From assembly GCA_036478595.1 (NCBI GenBank), contig JAZGEF010000036.1:124001-188000 (forward strand): a DNA stretch of 64,000 nt, read 5' to 3'. Source of the DNA: Granulosicoccus sp036478595 (GTDB lineage: Bacteria > Pseudomonadota > Gammaproteobacteria > Granulosicoccales > Granulosicoccaceae). Positions 16,775 through 25,664 of the stretch are shown piece by piece. The notes beneath the pieces were generated by a model, which made no database searches, was not told the origin of the DNA, and saw only the letters and a list, made by a program, of their open reading frames with translations. How positions within the stretch are numbered: position 1 is the stretch's first letter; each line of letters begins with the position of its first letter. The position numbers and the translations under genes were made by a program.

Positions 16775-17674
16775 ATGATCAAAGAGTATAGAAACATAGT
16801 TGATCAGGGAAAAAACAGTCTTGGCCATGCTAGGCCACCATATTCTTGGCAACGGAAGACACTAGTCGCCGTATTAGTTAGTGCAACGGTGCTGGTATCA
16901 CCGGCATTGATTGCCGCTGAAGAAGTCGTATCTGACTTAGATTGCATTGTTGAACCCAGTGCCATTGTGGATCTTGGAGCAACAACGCCAGGGTTGCTAG
17001 CTCAAACCTATTTTGATCGTAGTGATTACGTCAGCGTGGGTACCGTAATGGCTAGGCTTGAATCTGGTCTTGAAGAAGCAACCTTGGCGATTGCCGAAGA
17101 GTTGGCGGCGCAAACTACAAAAATCGATTTACGTAAGGCGTCTGCAGAATTTGGAGAACGCACACGTGTGCGCAACGTTAAGTTGCTTAAAACATCCACA
17201 ATTTCTGAGCAGAATATGGATCAGGTTGACACAGAAACCCGTGTTGCGAAGTTGCAGGTAAGACAAGAAGTCGAAAGTCAACGATTGGCTAGGCTTGAAG
17301 TAGAGCGTGCGGCAGTGTCGCTAAGCCGGCGATCAATTGTTAGCCCTATCGAAGGCACCGTGCTACAGCGCTTTAAAGAGCCAGGTGAGTATGTAGACAG
17401 AGAAGCTGTTTATAAAATTGCTCAATTGAACCCACTAAACGTAGAAGTGATAGTCCCACTTGATTATCTTGGCCAAATAGAAAGTGGCATGCGAGCTGAC
17501 GTCACCTTGTTTGCCCCTGGTTTTGAAGACGACACTCTAGAAGCTACGGTTCGACGTATTGATGCAGTGGCAGATGCTGCTAGTGCAACGTTTGGAGTGA
17601 GGCTGCAGCTTGAAAATCCAGAACTTTCTATCCCAAGTGGCGTGCGTTGCCGAGTCGATTTTTACGGCCAGTAA
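16775..17674 (+). CDS. Periplasmic adaptor, HlyD/RND membrane-fusion family
   Basis: 299 residues from ATG 16775, 14 bases after the M50 gene; a GTG at 16715 would overlap that gene by 46 bases and seems less likely. The N-terminus has a signal peptide or anchor (TLVAVLVSATVLVSPALIAA). Next come a barrel-sandwich half (VDLGATTPGLLAQTYFDRSD), an alpha-helical hairpin rich in Glu/Arg (about residues 95-185), the second half (IVSPIEGTVLQRFKEPGEYV) and a beta-barrel. It lacks a C-terminal membrane-proximal domain of full RND adaptors. It closes the three-gene cluster; a strong terminator follows at once. Confidence 0.85.
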   Translation: MIKEYRNIVDQGKNSLGHARPPYSWQRKTLVAVLVSATVLVSPALIAAEEVVSDLDCIVEPSAIVDLGATTPGLLAQTYFDRSDYVSVGTVMARLESGLEEATLAIAEELAAQTTKIDLRKASAEFGERTRVRNVKLLKTSTISEQNMDQVDTETRVAKLQVRQEVESQRLARLEVERAAVSLSRRSIVSPIEGTVLQRFKEPGEYVDREAVYKIAQLNPLNVEVIVPLDYLGQIESGMRADVTLFAPGFEDDTLEATVRRIDAVADAASATFGVRLQLENPELSIPSGVRCRVDFYGQ

Positions 17675-17698
17675 AGCTAGTCGCTTTATCAGTTCAGA

Positions 17699-17735
17699 AA
17701 TCAGCCTGAGTAATAGTGTATCAGGCTGATTTTTT
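17699..17735 (+). terminator. Rho-independent terminator after the M50/HlyD cluster
   Basis: An 11-bp perfect stem (AATCAGCCTGA 17699-17709 with TCAGGCTGATT 17721-17731) with an 11-base loop is followed by a run of T to 17735. Its right arm overlaps the stop codon and last codons of the opposite-strand GGDEF gene. Confidence 0.88.
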
Positions 17736-18740
17736 GAGCGTGTTTTTGCTTGGCATATCGTCAAAGTTAACGACGCGATTACGACCCGTTTTTTTAGCTT
17801 CGTAAAGTGCATCATCCGCATTGATCAGTAATGCCTTACCTTCAATTGCTTCATCGTTAGCATCGATACCCGCGATTCCCACACTAACTGTTATATGTCC
17901 GATACCATCGCCCATCTTAACCACTTGGGATTCGATCTCATGGCGCATACGCTCGGCAAAGATGCGAGCATTGTGTGGTGGAGTCTTAATTAATACAACA
18001 ACAAACTCTTCGCCACCGTAGCGGCCCACCACATCGGTGTTACGCACGCAGCTAGTCAATGCACTAGCGACGACCTTAAGAGCGCGGTCACCACCATCAT
18101 GGCCGTAGGTGTCGTTGAATTGCTTGAAATTATCAACATCTAGCATAATCACTGACAGTGGGTCGTGATAGCGATTTCGACGTTGCGCTTCTCTACGCAT
18201 TACTTGGTCGACATACCGTCGGTTATATAGCTGAGTAAGGCTGTCGGTAATGGCTAGATGCTTAAGCTTCTTGTTGAGCTGCACTAAGCGTTTGTTAGCG
18301 ATTGATAGTTTGTCATTACTGGCAGTAACGCGTTCCAATAAGTTGGCGTTTTTGCGGTACAGCAGAGCGTTCTCGTAAGCGCGTGCAACAGATGCTGTGA
18401 TCGCTTGGTGTTTTGCCAGAGGTTTGTCTAGATACTCATATGCGCCTGCTTGCAGTGCTCGCAGCACCATATCGTAGCTATCATATCCGGTCATAACGAT
18501 AACTTTGACCGCTGGGTCTAGCAACTGAATGCGCTTCAGTAGCTCAAAGCCACTCATGCCGTCCATACGAATATCTGTGAGCACAACGTCGATGATTTGT
18601 TCAGTGAAGATTCCAAGCGCTTCTATACCACTATTAGCAGTAGATACTGTAACACCGTGTTGTTCTAATACGTATTGAACGATTTCGGTAATCGCATGAT
18701 CGTCATCCACGACCAATGCGTGGCAATTATTGATATCCAT
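17721..18740 (-). CDS. Response regulator with diguanylate cyclase output (REC-GGDEF)
   Basis: 339 residues. Residues about 6-120 form a receiver domain with the acidic pair DDD, phospho-acceptor Asp in VVLTDIRMDG, and the conserved Thr and Lys positions (VIMTGY, LDKPL). A short coiled linker leads to a GGDEF domain (about 165-325) with the intact active site RYGGEEF and an allosteric I-site RNTD five residues before it. It should make c-di-GMP from two GTP when phosphorylated, with product inhibition. It is divergent from the hybrid kinase gene at 19074, its likely partner by position. Confidence 0.93.
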   Translation of the reverse strand: MDINNCHALVVDDDHAITEIVQYVLEQHGVTVSTANSGIEALGIFTEQIIDVVLTDIRMDGMSGFELLKRIQLLDPAVKVIVMTGYDSYDMVLRALQAGAYEYLDKPLAKHQAITASVARAYENALLYRKNANLLERVTASNDKLSIANKRLVQLNKKLKHLAITDSLTQLYNRRYVDQVMRREAQRRNRYHDPLSVIMLDVDNFKQFNDTYGHDGGDRALKVVASALTSCVRNTDVVGRYGGEEFVVVLIKTPPHNARIFAERMRHEIESQVVKMGDGIGHITVSVGIAGIDANDEAIEGKALLINADDALYEAKKTGRNRVVNFDDMPSKNTLKKSA

Positions 18741-19073
18741 TCAAACTCTCCATATTCGGCGGGCACGCAGTCCCGCATGATTATTTCCCTAGCGGCGAGT
18801 TTTGACAAACTTTGCGTGTTTTCCAGGTGTGCCTGAGCAGAGATGGCGAATTTGCCAGTGTGGTCACAAATACCAGTGGTCACAATTAGTTGAAGAAATG
18901 CCGAGTGCAGCCGATTTTAAGTGTATCGGATTGCAAAACGAGGGTTAGCTTAGTGGGAACCCATTCACAAAACGTTTTTGTATCGCGCTCACAACGCCGG
19001 ATTTACTGAGCGCAAGCCCAATGGGTGGTTGCTTGGCGTGATTGCTGTATTAATTGTATTTATGAATTAACTG
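18741..19073. promoter_or_regulatory. Divergent intergenic region with a repeated 10-mer
   Basis: A 333-bp gap separates the divergent REC-GGDEF and hybrid kinase genes and should hold both promoters. GTGGTCACAA occurs twice in direct orientation (18860-18869 and 18876-18885), 16 bases apart and each preceded by CCAGT or CCA, a spacing that could suit a dimeric regulator. No convincing sigma-70 hexamers or short gene were seen. Confidence 0.35.
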
Positions 19074-22019
19074 TTGATAACGATATTAGTCGTGTTTGAT
19101 TCAATTAAAAAACTTTATCGCAAGTTGCCGAGCTTCTCTGCGCGTTTTCATATTGCCTTTGGCTTGTCGTCGCTCGTCACCACTGTAGTTCTCGTTGCAT
19201 TATTCACTAAATTCGTGCCGGACAAACTAACTGAGCAACAACACGGGCGCATGGCATTGGCGGAGGGTGTAGCTGCCACTAGCTCCTCACTGCTCAGTCA
19301 AGGTAACCAAGCTGCTGTGCGCTCAGCATTACAGTTTATCATAGGCCGTAACCAGAATCTAAATTACATCCAGCTCGAGCGCTTTGCCGATAACTACACT
19401 ACGGTATTTAGCGAATCTGCAACGTTGGGCAATGACATTTTGCCTGTATATAAACCATCGCGAGTAACAGTTCCATTGCTACTAGGGGAGCGACGTTGGG
19501 GTGAATTACATTTTCAATTTACAGACATTAGCAACGCTAGCTTATTAGACCGATGGCGTGCGTCGCCATTTGGTTTAATGGCATTTATGTCGTTGCTGTG
19601 TTTTCCTTTGTTTTATTTCTACCTTGGCAAAATGCTCAAGGAGCTAAATCCGTCGCAAGCGGTACCTGCTCGAGTGCGGTCGGCCTTAGATACTATTGCC
19701 GAATCCTTGTTGGTTGTTGATGCTCAGGGTGATGTAGTGTTGGCTAATGCCGCGTTCGCTGATCTCAATGGCGTTGAAGCTGAAACGATGCTGGGTTCTC
19801 CAGTGACCAGTTTTAATTGGCTATTTGAAGAAACGGAAAATTTACAGACTCCTTGGGACACAGCATTGTCCTCAGGTGAGCCTGTGCGGCATGAAATGAT
19901 TGGCTTTGTAGACGCCTTAGAATCTCGCCGTAAGTTTATCGTAAATTGTTCACCTGTTATGGGTGGCGATGGCAAGACAGGCGGCGTATTGATCAGTATG
20001 GATGACGTCACGCTGCTCGAAGAAAAAGAAATGCTTTTGCGTAGTTCCATGGAAGAGGCTGAAGCTGCAAACGAGGCAAAGAGTGCGTTTCTATCTAACA
20101 TGAGTCATGAGATACGGACGCCTATGACAGCGATACTCGGTTTTACCGAAGTACTCAAACGTGGTTTTATTGATTCTGAGCAGGATAGACAACGTCACCT
20201 AAACACTATTGCTGATAGTGGCCAGCATCTACTTGAGCTTATCAACGACGTATTGGATTTATCGAAAGTAGAGTCGGGTGCCTTGGAAGTGGAAGAAATA
20301 CCCACTGACGCACCAGCGATAGTTAATGAGGTGATCAAGACGCTACGGGTTAAAGCTGAAGAGAAGGGCATCTATCTTAAGATGGATATTAGATCCGATT
20401 TGCCTCAGCATATCCAATCTGATCCTTCGCGATTAAGGCAAGTCGTGACTAATCTTGTTGGTAATGCAATCAAATTTACTGAATCCGGTGGTGTTACAGT
20501 TGAGATGTCTCATGTTGTTGAGGGTGATGATGCTCAATTACATATCGATGTGCATGACACCGGCATTGGCATGACTGAACCACAACAAGCGACTATTTTT
20601 GAAGCATTCACACAGGCTGATGCCTCTATTACGAGGCGTTTTGGTGGCACTGGATTGGGACTATCGATTAGTCGCCGTCTCGCAATAGCGATGGGTGGCA
20701 ACGTAGAGGTTAAGAGTGCGGAAGGCAAAGGCAGTTGTTTTCTGGTCAGTGTCCCGGCCGGCAAAGAAAATGCTATGCCGTTGTTAACACCAGCCCAAAT
20801 TATGGAGAATTTGGATAATGTTGAGATCAGTGAGCATGCCAAATGGTCGTTCCCCGATTGTCGCGTATTGGTGGTTGATGATGGCCCTGAAAATCGCGAG
20901 CTACTGTCATTAGTGCTAGATGATCTTGGTATAAAGCATAGCCTCGGTGAAAATGGCCAAGAAGCACTCGATGCGCTGGAGCGCGAAGATTTTGATGTCT
21001 TGCTGATGGACGTGCAGATGCCTGTCATGGATGGTTATCAGGCAGCAGGTCGCATACGTGAAATGGGGTTAACACTGCCAGTAGTGGCATTGACTGCGAA
21101 TGCAATGAAAGGCTTTGAGCAAACCGTGTTGGATGCTGGATATTCGCACTATATGCCTAAGCCAATTGATCTCGACAAGCTAAGCCGTTTATTGGCTGAA
21201 TTAATCGGTGGTGAGCAAGTAGGTGTGAAAACAGTTCAAAAAAATGCCGTCGCCTATACAAACACGGCTAACGATACCCCATCTGCACTTAACCCAAGTG
21301 ACAGAATATTCAGCCCATTAGCTGCAAGTAACCCTAAATTCCAACAGCTTGTTGAACAGTTTGTTATTCGCCTTGATGATCGTGTTGGCCAAATGAATGC
21401 AGCGCTTGCAGTAGGCGACTTAAATTCGCTTGGGCAAATGGGGCATTGGTTGAAAGGATCAGGCGGAACAGTAGGTTTTACCCAGTTCGTTGACCCTGCA
21501 GAGGAGCTTGAAGCTGCTTGCAATGAAGGTGATCAACGCAAAGCTGAACAACAGATGGCAGTGATCGAAAGGATTCAATCACGATTGTGTGTAGATGCAC
21601 AACAAGGCAGTAGTCCAACTGGTCAAATTGAGCACTCCATCGCATCCATCAGTATCCCGTTAACGAGAACTGCTAACAAGGTCGATAAACCGGTATTGAG
21701 TACATTACCGATGGACAACCCTCGCTTCCGCGCTGTAGTGGAACGATTTATTCCCCGGTTGGATGATCAACTACAAGTATTGCGAGGCGCCGCTGAGCAA
21801 GGTGACTTTGAACAAGTCGCTACATTGGCGCATTGGTTGAAAGGGAGTGGTGGCAACGTCGGCTTTGCTGAGTACATCGAGCTGGCACAAGAATTAGAAA
21901 ACAATGCGAAAGGTCGTAACCAAACTGCAGTGGATGAAAATTTAGCAGATGTTTTTCGATACACAGAGCGAGTGCGAGCAGGCTGGAATAGCTTGCCAGA
22001 ACTCAAAAAGATTGCATAA
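19074..22019 (+). CDS. Hybrid sensor histidine kinase with PAS, REC and two tandem HPt domains
   Basis: 981 residues from TTG 19074; a GTG at 19092 is an equally possible start and no clear Shine-Dalgarno supports either. Domains in order: membrane helix (~26-48), periplasmic sensor (~49-165), second helix (~172-190), PAS (~203-320), HisKA with SHEIRTPMTAIL (His345), HATPase with NLVGNAIKFT, DTGIGM and GTGLGLSI, REC with LLMDVQMPVMDG (Asp ~646), then two HPt domains with HWLKGSGG motifs (His791, His920). It can run a complete His-Asp-His phosphorelay internally. The next gene encodes a REC-GGDEF-EAL protein that is a natural target. The signal is unknown. Confidence 0.93.
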   Translation: MITILVVFDSIKKLYRKLPSFSARFHIAFGLSSLVTTVVLVALFTKFVPDKLTEQQHGRMALAEGVAATSSSLLSQGNQAAVRSALQFIIGRNQNLNYIQLERFADNYTTVFSESATLGNDILPVYKPSRVTVPLLLGERRWGELHFQFTDISNASLLDRWRASPFGLMAFMSLLCFPLFYFYLGKMLKELNPSQAVPARVRSALDTIAESLLVVDAQGDVVLANAAFADLNGVEAETMLGSPVTSFNWLFEETENLQTPWDTALSSGEPVRHEMIGFVDALESRRKFIVNCSPVMGGDGKTGGVLISMDDVTLLEEKEMLLRSSMEEAEAANEAKSAFLSNMSHEIRTPMTAILGFTEVLKRGFIDSEQDRQRHLNTIADSGQHLLELINDVLDLSKVESGALEVEEIPTDAPAIVNEVIKTLRVKAEEKGIYLKMDIRSDLPQHIQSDPSRLRQVVTNLVGNAIKFTESGGVTVEMSHVVEGDDAQLHIDVHDTGIGMTEPQQATIFEAFTQADASITRRFGGTGLGLSISRRLAIAMGGNVEVKSAEGKGSCFLVSVPAGKENAMPLLTPAQIMENLDNVEISEHAKWSFPDCRVLVVDDGPENRELLSLVLDDLGIKHSLGENGQEALDALEREDFDVLLMDVQMPVMDGYQAAGRIREMGLTLPVVALTANAMKGFEQTVLDAGYSHYMPKPIDLDKLSRLLAELIGGEQVGVKTVQKNAVAYTNTANDTPSALNPSDRIFSPLAASNPKFQQLVEQFVIRLDDRVGQMNAALAVGDLNSLGQMGHWLKGSGGTVGFTQFVDPAEELEAACNEGDQRKAEQQMAVIERIQSRLCVDAQQGSSPTGQIEHSIASISIPLTRTANKVDKPVLSTLPMDNPRFRAVVERFIPRLDDQLQVLRGAAEQGDFEQVATLAHWLKGSGGNVGFAEYIELAQELENNAKGRNQTAVDENLADVFRYTERVRAGWNSLPELKKIA

Positions 22020-22024
22020 AAATT

Positions 22025-23848
22025 GTGGCTGAATCTGACAACGATGTAGAAAGCCAGGATAGCGCTAATCAGTTTAGCGCAGCTCAGGCGCTAGCGGATT
22101 CTCGCATCATGATGATTGATGATGAGCCGCTTAACATGGAAGTGTTGCAGATCCATTTGGAAGCCGAAGGTTACCAAAACTTCTTAACACTGGATGATTC
22201 CACTCAAGCGATGTCACAGTTACGTGATCATGTGCCTGACGTGCTGCTTCTTGATCTGGTTATGCCTATGGTTTCGGGCCTGGACATCTTACGTGAGATA
22301 CGACTTGATCCAGAGCTAAAACACGTCCCAACTATCGTGTTGACATCGTCAAACGATCCTGCAACAAAACTACAAGCCTTACAGTTGGGTGCAACCGATT
22401 TTCTAGCTAAACCTGTTGATGCTAGTGAGCTAGCCTTGCGAATGCGCAACACCTTAAGTGCTCGCGCCTATCAACAGCGCATGATGCATTTTGATGCACT
22501 CACTGGTTTGCCTAATCGTTTGTACTACATGACACTACTGCGTAAATCGCTTGGCCGAGTGACAGACACAGACGGACAAGCGGCTCAGGTCGTTGTGAAT
22601 ATCAATCGTTTTAAATCAGTTAATGATTCCTTGGGCCCGGATCGTGGAGATGAAGTACTGTGGGCTTTTTCTGAGCGTTTACGCACCGCATTTGGCGCAC
22701 CTGGCCACCTTACAGTTGAGCCATCTATCCATGATGGATCGCCATCCTGTGTAGCCAGAATTGGTGGAGATCGTTTTGCCGCGCTGTTGCCGATAAGTGG
22801 CGATGATACCGAGCGTCAGCATTTAAATGAATGCTTAGCTCGATTCACGAAATCGCTCGATTTACCCGTAGTAATTGAAGGGCAAGATATTTATCTAACG
22901 GCTAGCATCGGAATATCCATTCTATCCGAGTCAACACCCAGCGTTGAACTATTGGTAAATGATGCTGAAACCGCCATGCACCATGCGCGACGACGTCACG
23001 ATACGCAATTTGCTTTTTACTCTGAACACATGGATGCTAAAGCTCGAGAGTTGATGAGCATGGAAAGTGGTATGCGTACCGCCGTTGAAAACGGAGAGAT
23101 ATATCTTTGTTATCAGCCTAAGGTTGATGTGGCGGCGGATGTAATAACCGGTTGCGAAGCGTTGGTTCGTTGGATGCATCCCGAGTTCGGTTTAATCTCT
23201 CCTGTTAATTTTATCCCATTAGCTGAAGACACCGGCATGATTGTGCCGATAGGAGAGTGGGTTCTAAGGGAATCTTGCCATTACGCGATGCGCGTGCGAG
23301 CTAATGGTCATGCAAGCTTCAAAATTGCGGTGAACGTTTCGATACGACAACTGCACGAGCCTGATTTTCTGACAATTGTAAAAAGTGCATTGGAAGATAG
23401 CATGCTGCCTCCGCAAGCTCTAATTGTTGAGCTGACTGAAAACATGATCATGGAGAATGCCGAAACGAACGTGGTGAAGCTTCAGCGGCTAAAAGCCTTG
23501 GGTGTGCAAATATCGATTGACGATTTTGGTACTGGCTATTCTTCATTAAGTTACTTGCAGCGATTTCCTTTGGATCAGTTAAAAATCGATCGCTCGTTTA
23601 TACGTGAAATTGTAGAAGCCGATGCCCATACGCCGATCGTAAAAGCGGTTATATCGTTGGCGCATGATCTAGGTTTGTCAGTAGTGGCAGAAGGTATTGA
23701 AACAGAAATGCAACTTTCGCATATTCGTGCTCTCGAGTGCGAAGAGTTTCAAGGCTACCTTTGCAGCAAGCCTGTTAGCGAAGAAGAGTTTTTCAATCTA
23801 TTGCTAAACGCAGGGCAAGTGCACGGTGAATTTAAAAAATCTGCTTAG
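22025..23848 (+). CDS. Response regulator with degenerate GGDEF and intact EAL domain (c-di-GMP phosphodiesterase)
   Basis: 607 residues, GTG start five bases after the hybrid kinase stop, so co-transcribed. The REC domain (~27-145) has IDDE, phospho-Asp in LLLDLVMPMVSG and LAKPVD. The GGDEF domain (~155-325) reads RIGGDRF, with the catalytic Glu of GG(D/E)EF replaced by Arg, so cyclase activity is unlikely. The EAL domain (~345-595) keeps CEALVRW, NVSIRQL, ELTEN, DDFGTGYSSL, KIDRSF and AEGIET, so it should hydrolyse c-di-GMP. With the opposite-strand cyclase it forms a make-and-break pair around one kinase. Confidence 0.93.
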   Translation: MAESDNDVESQDSANQFSAAQALADSRIMMIDDEPLNMEVLQIHLEAEGYQNFLTLDDSTQAMSQLRDHVPDVLLLDLVMPMVSGLDILREIRLDPELKHVPTIVLTSSNDPATKLQALQLGATDFLAKPVDASELALRMRNTLSARAYQQRMMHFDALTGLPNRLYYMTLLRKSLGRVTDTDGQAAQVVVNINRFKSVNDSLGPDRGDEVLWAFSERLRTAFGAPGHLTVEPSIHDGSPSCVARIGGDRFAALLPISGDDTERQHLNECLARFTKSLDLPVVIEGQDIYLTASIGISILSESTPSVELLVNDAETAMHHARRRHDTQFAFYSEHMDAKARELMSMESGMRTAVENGEIYLCYQPKVDVAADVITGCEALVRWMHPEFGLISPVNFIPLAEDTGMIVPIGEWVLRESCHYAMRVRANGHASFKIAVNVSIRQLHEPDFLTIVKSALEDSMLPPQALIVELTENMIMENAETNVVKLQRLKALGVQISIDDFGTGYSSLSYLQRFPLDQLKIDRSFIREIVEADAHTPIVKAVISLAHDLGLSVVAEGIETEMQLSHIRALECEEFQGYLCSKPVSEEEFFNLLLNAGQVHGEFKKSA

Positions 23849-23875
23849 GTAGATTTTGGATTTCAATCAGTAACG

Positions 23876-24664
23876 CTAGTCGCATAGTGCATACGGCACT
23901 AACCACGGTGATGGGGTATCACCACGTAAGGCTTTAACTCCATATACTTTTTGTAAGTTCTCATCAGTTAATACTGCAGATGGGCTCCCTTTGGCAACCA
24001 GCTTGCCGCCGTCCAACAAATACAAGGTATCGCAGTAACGTGTTGCTAGCGATAAGTCATGCATGACTGTTATACAACCTTTGCCCTTAGTGGCAAAACG
24101 TTTGAGCAGTTCCATCGTTTGTAGTTGATGGCCTGGGTCGAGCGATGCGATGGGTTCGTCAGCTAGTAGTACAGTTGGGTCGGCAGCTAATGCGCGCGCT
24201 ATTAATACCCGAGCTTGTTCACCACCAGAGAGTGTGCTGAATTGCCTGCCTGCTAAATGTGAGCAATCGGTTTCAGTCATGGCCGCCGCTACTTTTTGTT
24301 CTGCGGTATCGTTTGTTTTTTTCCAGGCTTTTTGATGGGGTAGGCGGCCCAAACTTACCAAGTTACGCACGGTGATTGGCCAATGCACATGCCCTTGTTG
24401 CGCTAGCCAGCTAATTAGTTGAGCGCGTTGGTTTGCAGGGTATTTTTCTAAGGGACGATTAAGGAGTTCGACGTTGCCTCGGTTTGGCGCACGCAATCCG
24501 GCCATGACGTTAAGCAGCGTAGATTTACCAGCGCCGTTTGGGCCAATCAAACCGATCAATTCATTTTTGTGCAGCGCAATATAAATCTCTGACAACAATT
24601 GATGATGAGCGATATCGACATGAATGTCACCTGCCAATAATAGGGAATCTTCGGCCGTGTTCAT
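23876..24664 (-). CDS. btuD: Cobalamin/iron-type ABC transporter ATP-binding protein (BtuD-like)
   Basis: 262 residues with Walker A GPNGAGKST, signature STLSGGEQARVLIARAL, Walker B VLLADEPIASLD and H-loop VMHDLSLA, of the FecE/BtuD family that powers import of corrinoids, haem or ferric siderophores. The gene overlaps btuC by four bases (ATGA). Its place at the end of a riboswitch-controlled operon with a BtuB-like receptor points to cobalamin. It converges on the EAL gene; an AT-only 7-bp inverted repeat (23836-23857) lies between them. Confidence 0.88.
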   Translation of the reverse strand: MNTAEDSLLLAGDIHVDIAHHQLLSEIYIALHKNELIGLIGPNGAGKSTLLNVMAGLRAPNRGNVELLNRPLEKYPANQRAQLISWLAQQGHVHWPITVRNLVSLGRLPHQKAWKKTNDTAEQKVAAAMTETDCSHLAGRQFSTLSGGEQARVLIARALAADPTVLLADEPIASLDPGHQLQTMELLKRFATKGKGCITVMHDLSLATRYCDTLYLLDGGKLVAKGSPSAVLTDENLQKVYGVKALRGDTPSPWLVPYALCD

Positions 24665-25641
24665 TGGATGTACTGTCGGCGAGCACGCACAATTAGATGC
24701 AGAAAAAATGGTGCGCCAACCAATGCGGTTAACACGCCTACCTTTATACTGGTTTGTGAAGGTATTAACCTGACACCAATATCCGCAACTAGCAACATCA
24801 GTGCACCGCCTAATGCTGAAACGGGTAACAAGCGGCTAGGCTGGTATTTAACCCAGGGGCGCATTATGTGCGGCACCACTAAACCGATAAAACCGATCAT
24901 ACCTGTGGCTGCAACCGCTGCACCCACTGCTAGTGATACCGCAATAAACAAGCGCCAGCGTAATCTGCTTGTGTTCACGCCCATACTAAACGCCGTGTTT
25001 TCGCCCAAGGTTAGCGCATCTAATTGTTTGCCTGTACCTAGCATTATCATCCAACCAAGCAATGTAAATGGCAGTAGCAAATAAAAATCGGTCATGCTGC
25101 GATCAGTCAGATCACCGAATGTCCACAACAACATCTCCTGTGCCGCATACGGGCTAGGGGCCAGGTTGAGCAATAGCGATATACCCGCTGATGCGATAGC
25201 GTTTATGGCAACGCCTGCTAATATGATGGTGGTAATGCCAGCATCACGGCCCGCCAAGCTATAAACACACGCTGTCGCTAGTAACGAACCTGCCATACCA
25301 GACAGCGGCACTGTCCAATGGTTTGCAGCACTTATACCGAAGTACAAAACGAAAATGACACCAAAGGCTGCGCCGGCCGAACTACCGAGTAGCCCAGGAC
25401 TTGCTAAGGGGTTTTGCAATAAGCCTTGCATCGCAGCACCACATAATCCCAAAGTGGCACCTGCAAACAGGCCAATTAGTAATCGTGGTAATCGAATCTC
25501 TAGCATGATGACACTTTGTACCGAATCATCAGAGGAAAAAAGTCCTTTCCAGGTATCGACCACTGACAAGGGCTCAGTACCAATTTGCAAGCTGACAACA
25601 CTCAGCGCTAACAATGCCAGCGCAAGAAGCGCTGGCAGCAA
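24661..25641 (-). CDS. btuC: Cobalamin-type ABC transporter permease, FecCD family (BtuC-like)
   Basis: 326 residues, about ten membrane helices. FecCD hallmarks include LEIRLPRLLIGLFAGATLGL, GAAMQGLLQNPLASPGLLG and GFIGLVVPHIMRP. It imports corrinoid through the inner membrane with BtuD. The annotated start is TTG 25641. The in-frame sequence continues upstream without ATG, GTG or TTG to an ATC that overlaps the stop of the preceding gene, so the true start is unclear and could add about eight residues (IEKQATLP). The substrate is inferred from the operon. Confidence 0.86.
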   Translation of the reverse strand: MLPALLALALLALSVVSLQIGTEPLSVVDTWKGLFSSDDSVQSVIMLEIRLPRLLIGLFAGATLGLCGAAMQGLLQNPLASPGLLGSSAGAAFGVIFVLYFGISAANHWTVPLSGMAGSLLATACVYSLAGRDAGITTIILAGVAINAIASAGISLLLNLAPSPYAAQEMLLWTFGDLTDRSMTDFYLLLPFTLLGWMIMLGTGKQLDALTLGENTAFSMGVNTSRLRWRLFIAVSLAVGAAVAATGMIGFIGLVVPHIMRPWVKYQPSRLLPVSALGGALMLLVADIGVRLIPSQTSIKVGVLTALVGAPFFLHLIVRARRQYIQ

Positions 25642-25664
25642 TGGTAATGTCGCTTGCTTTTCGA

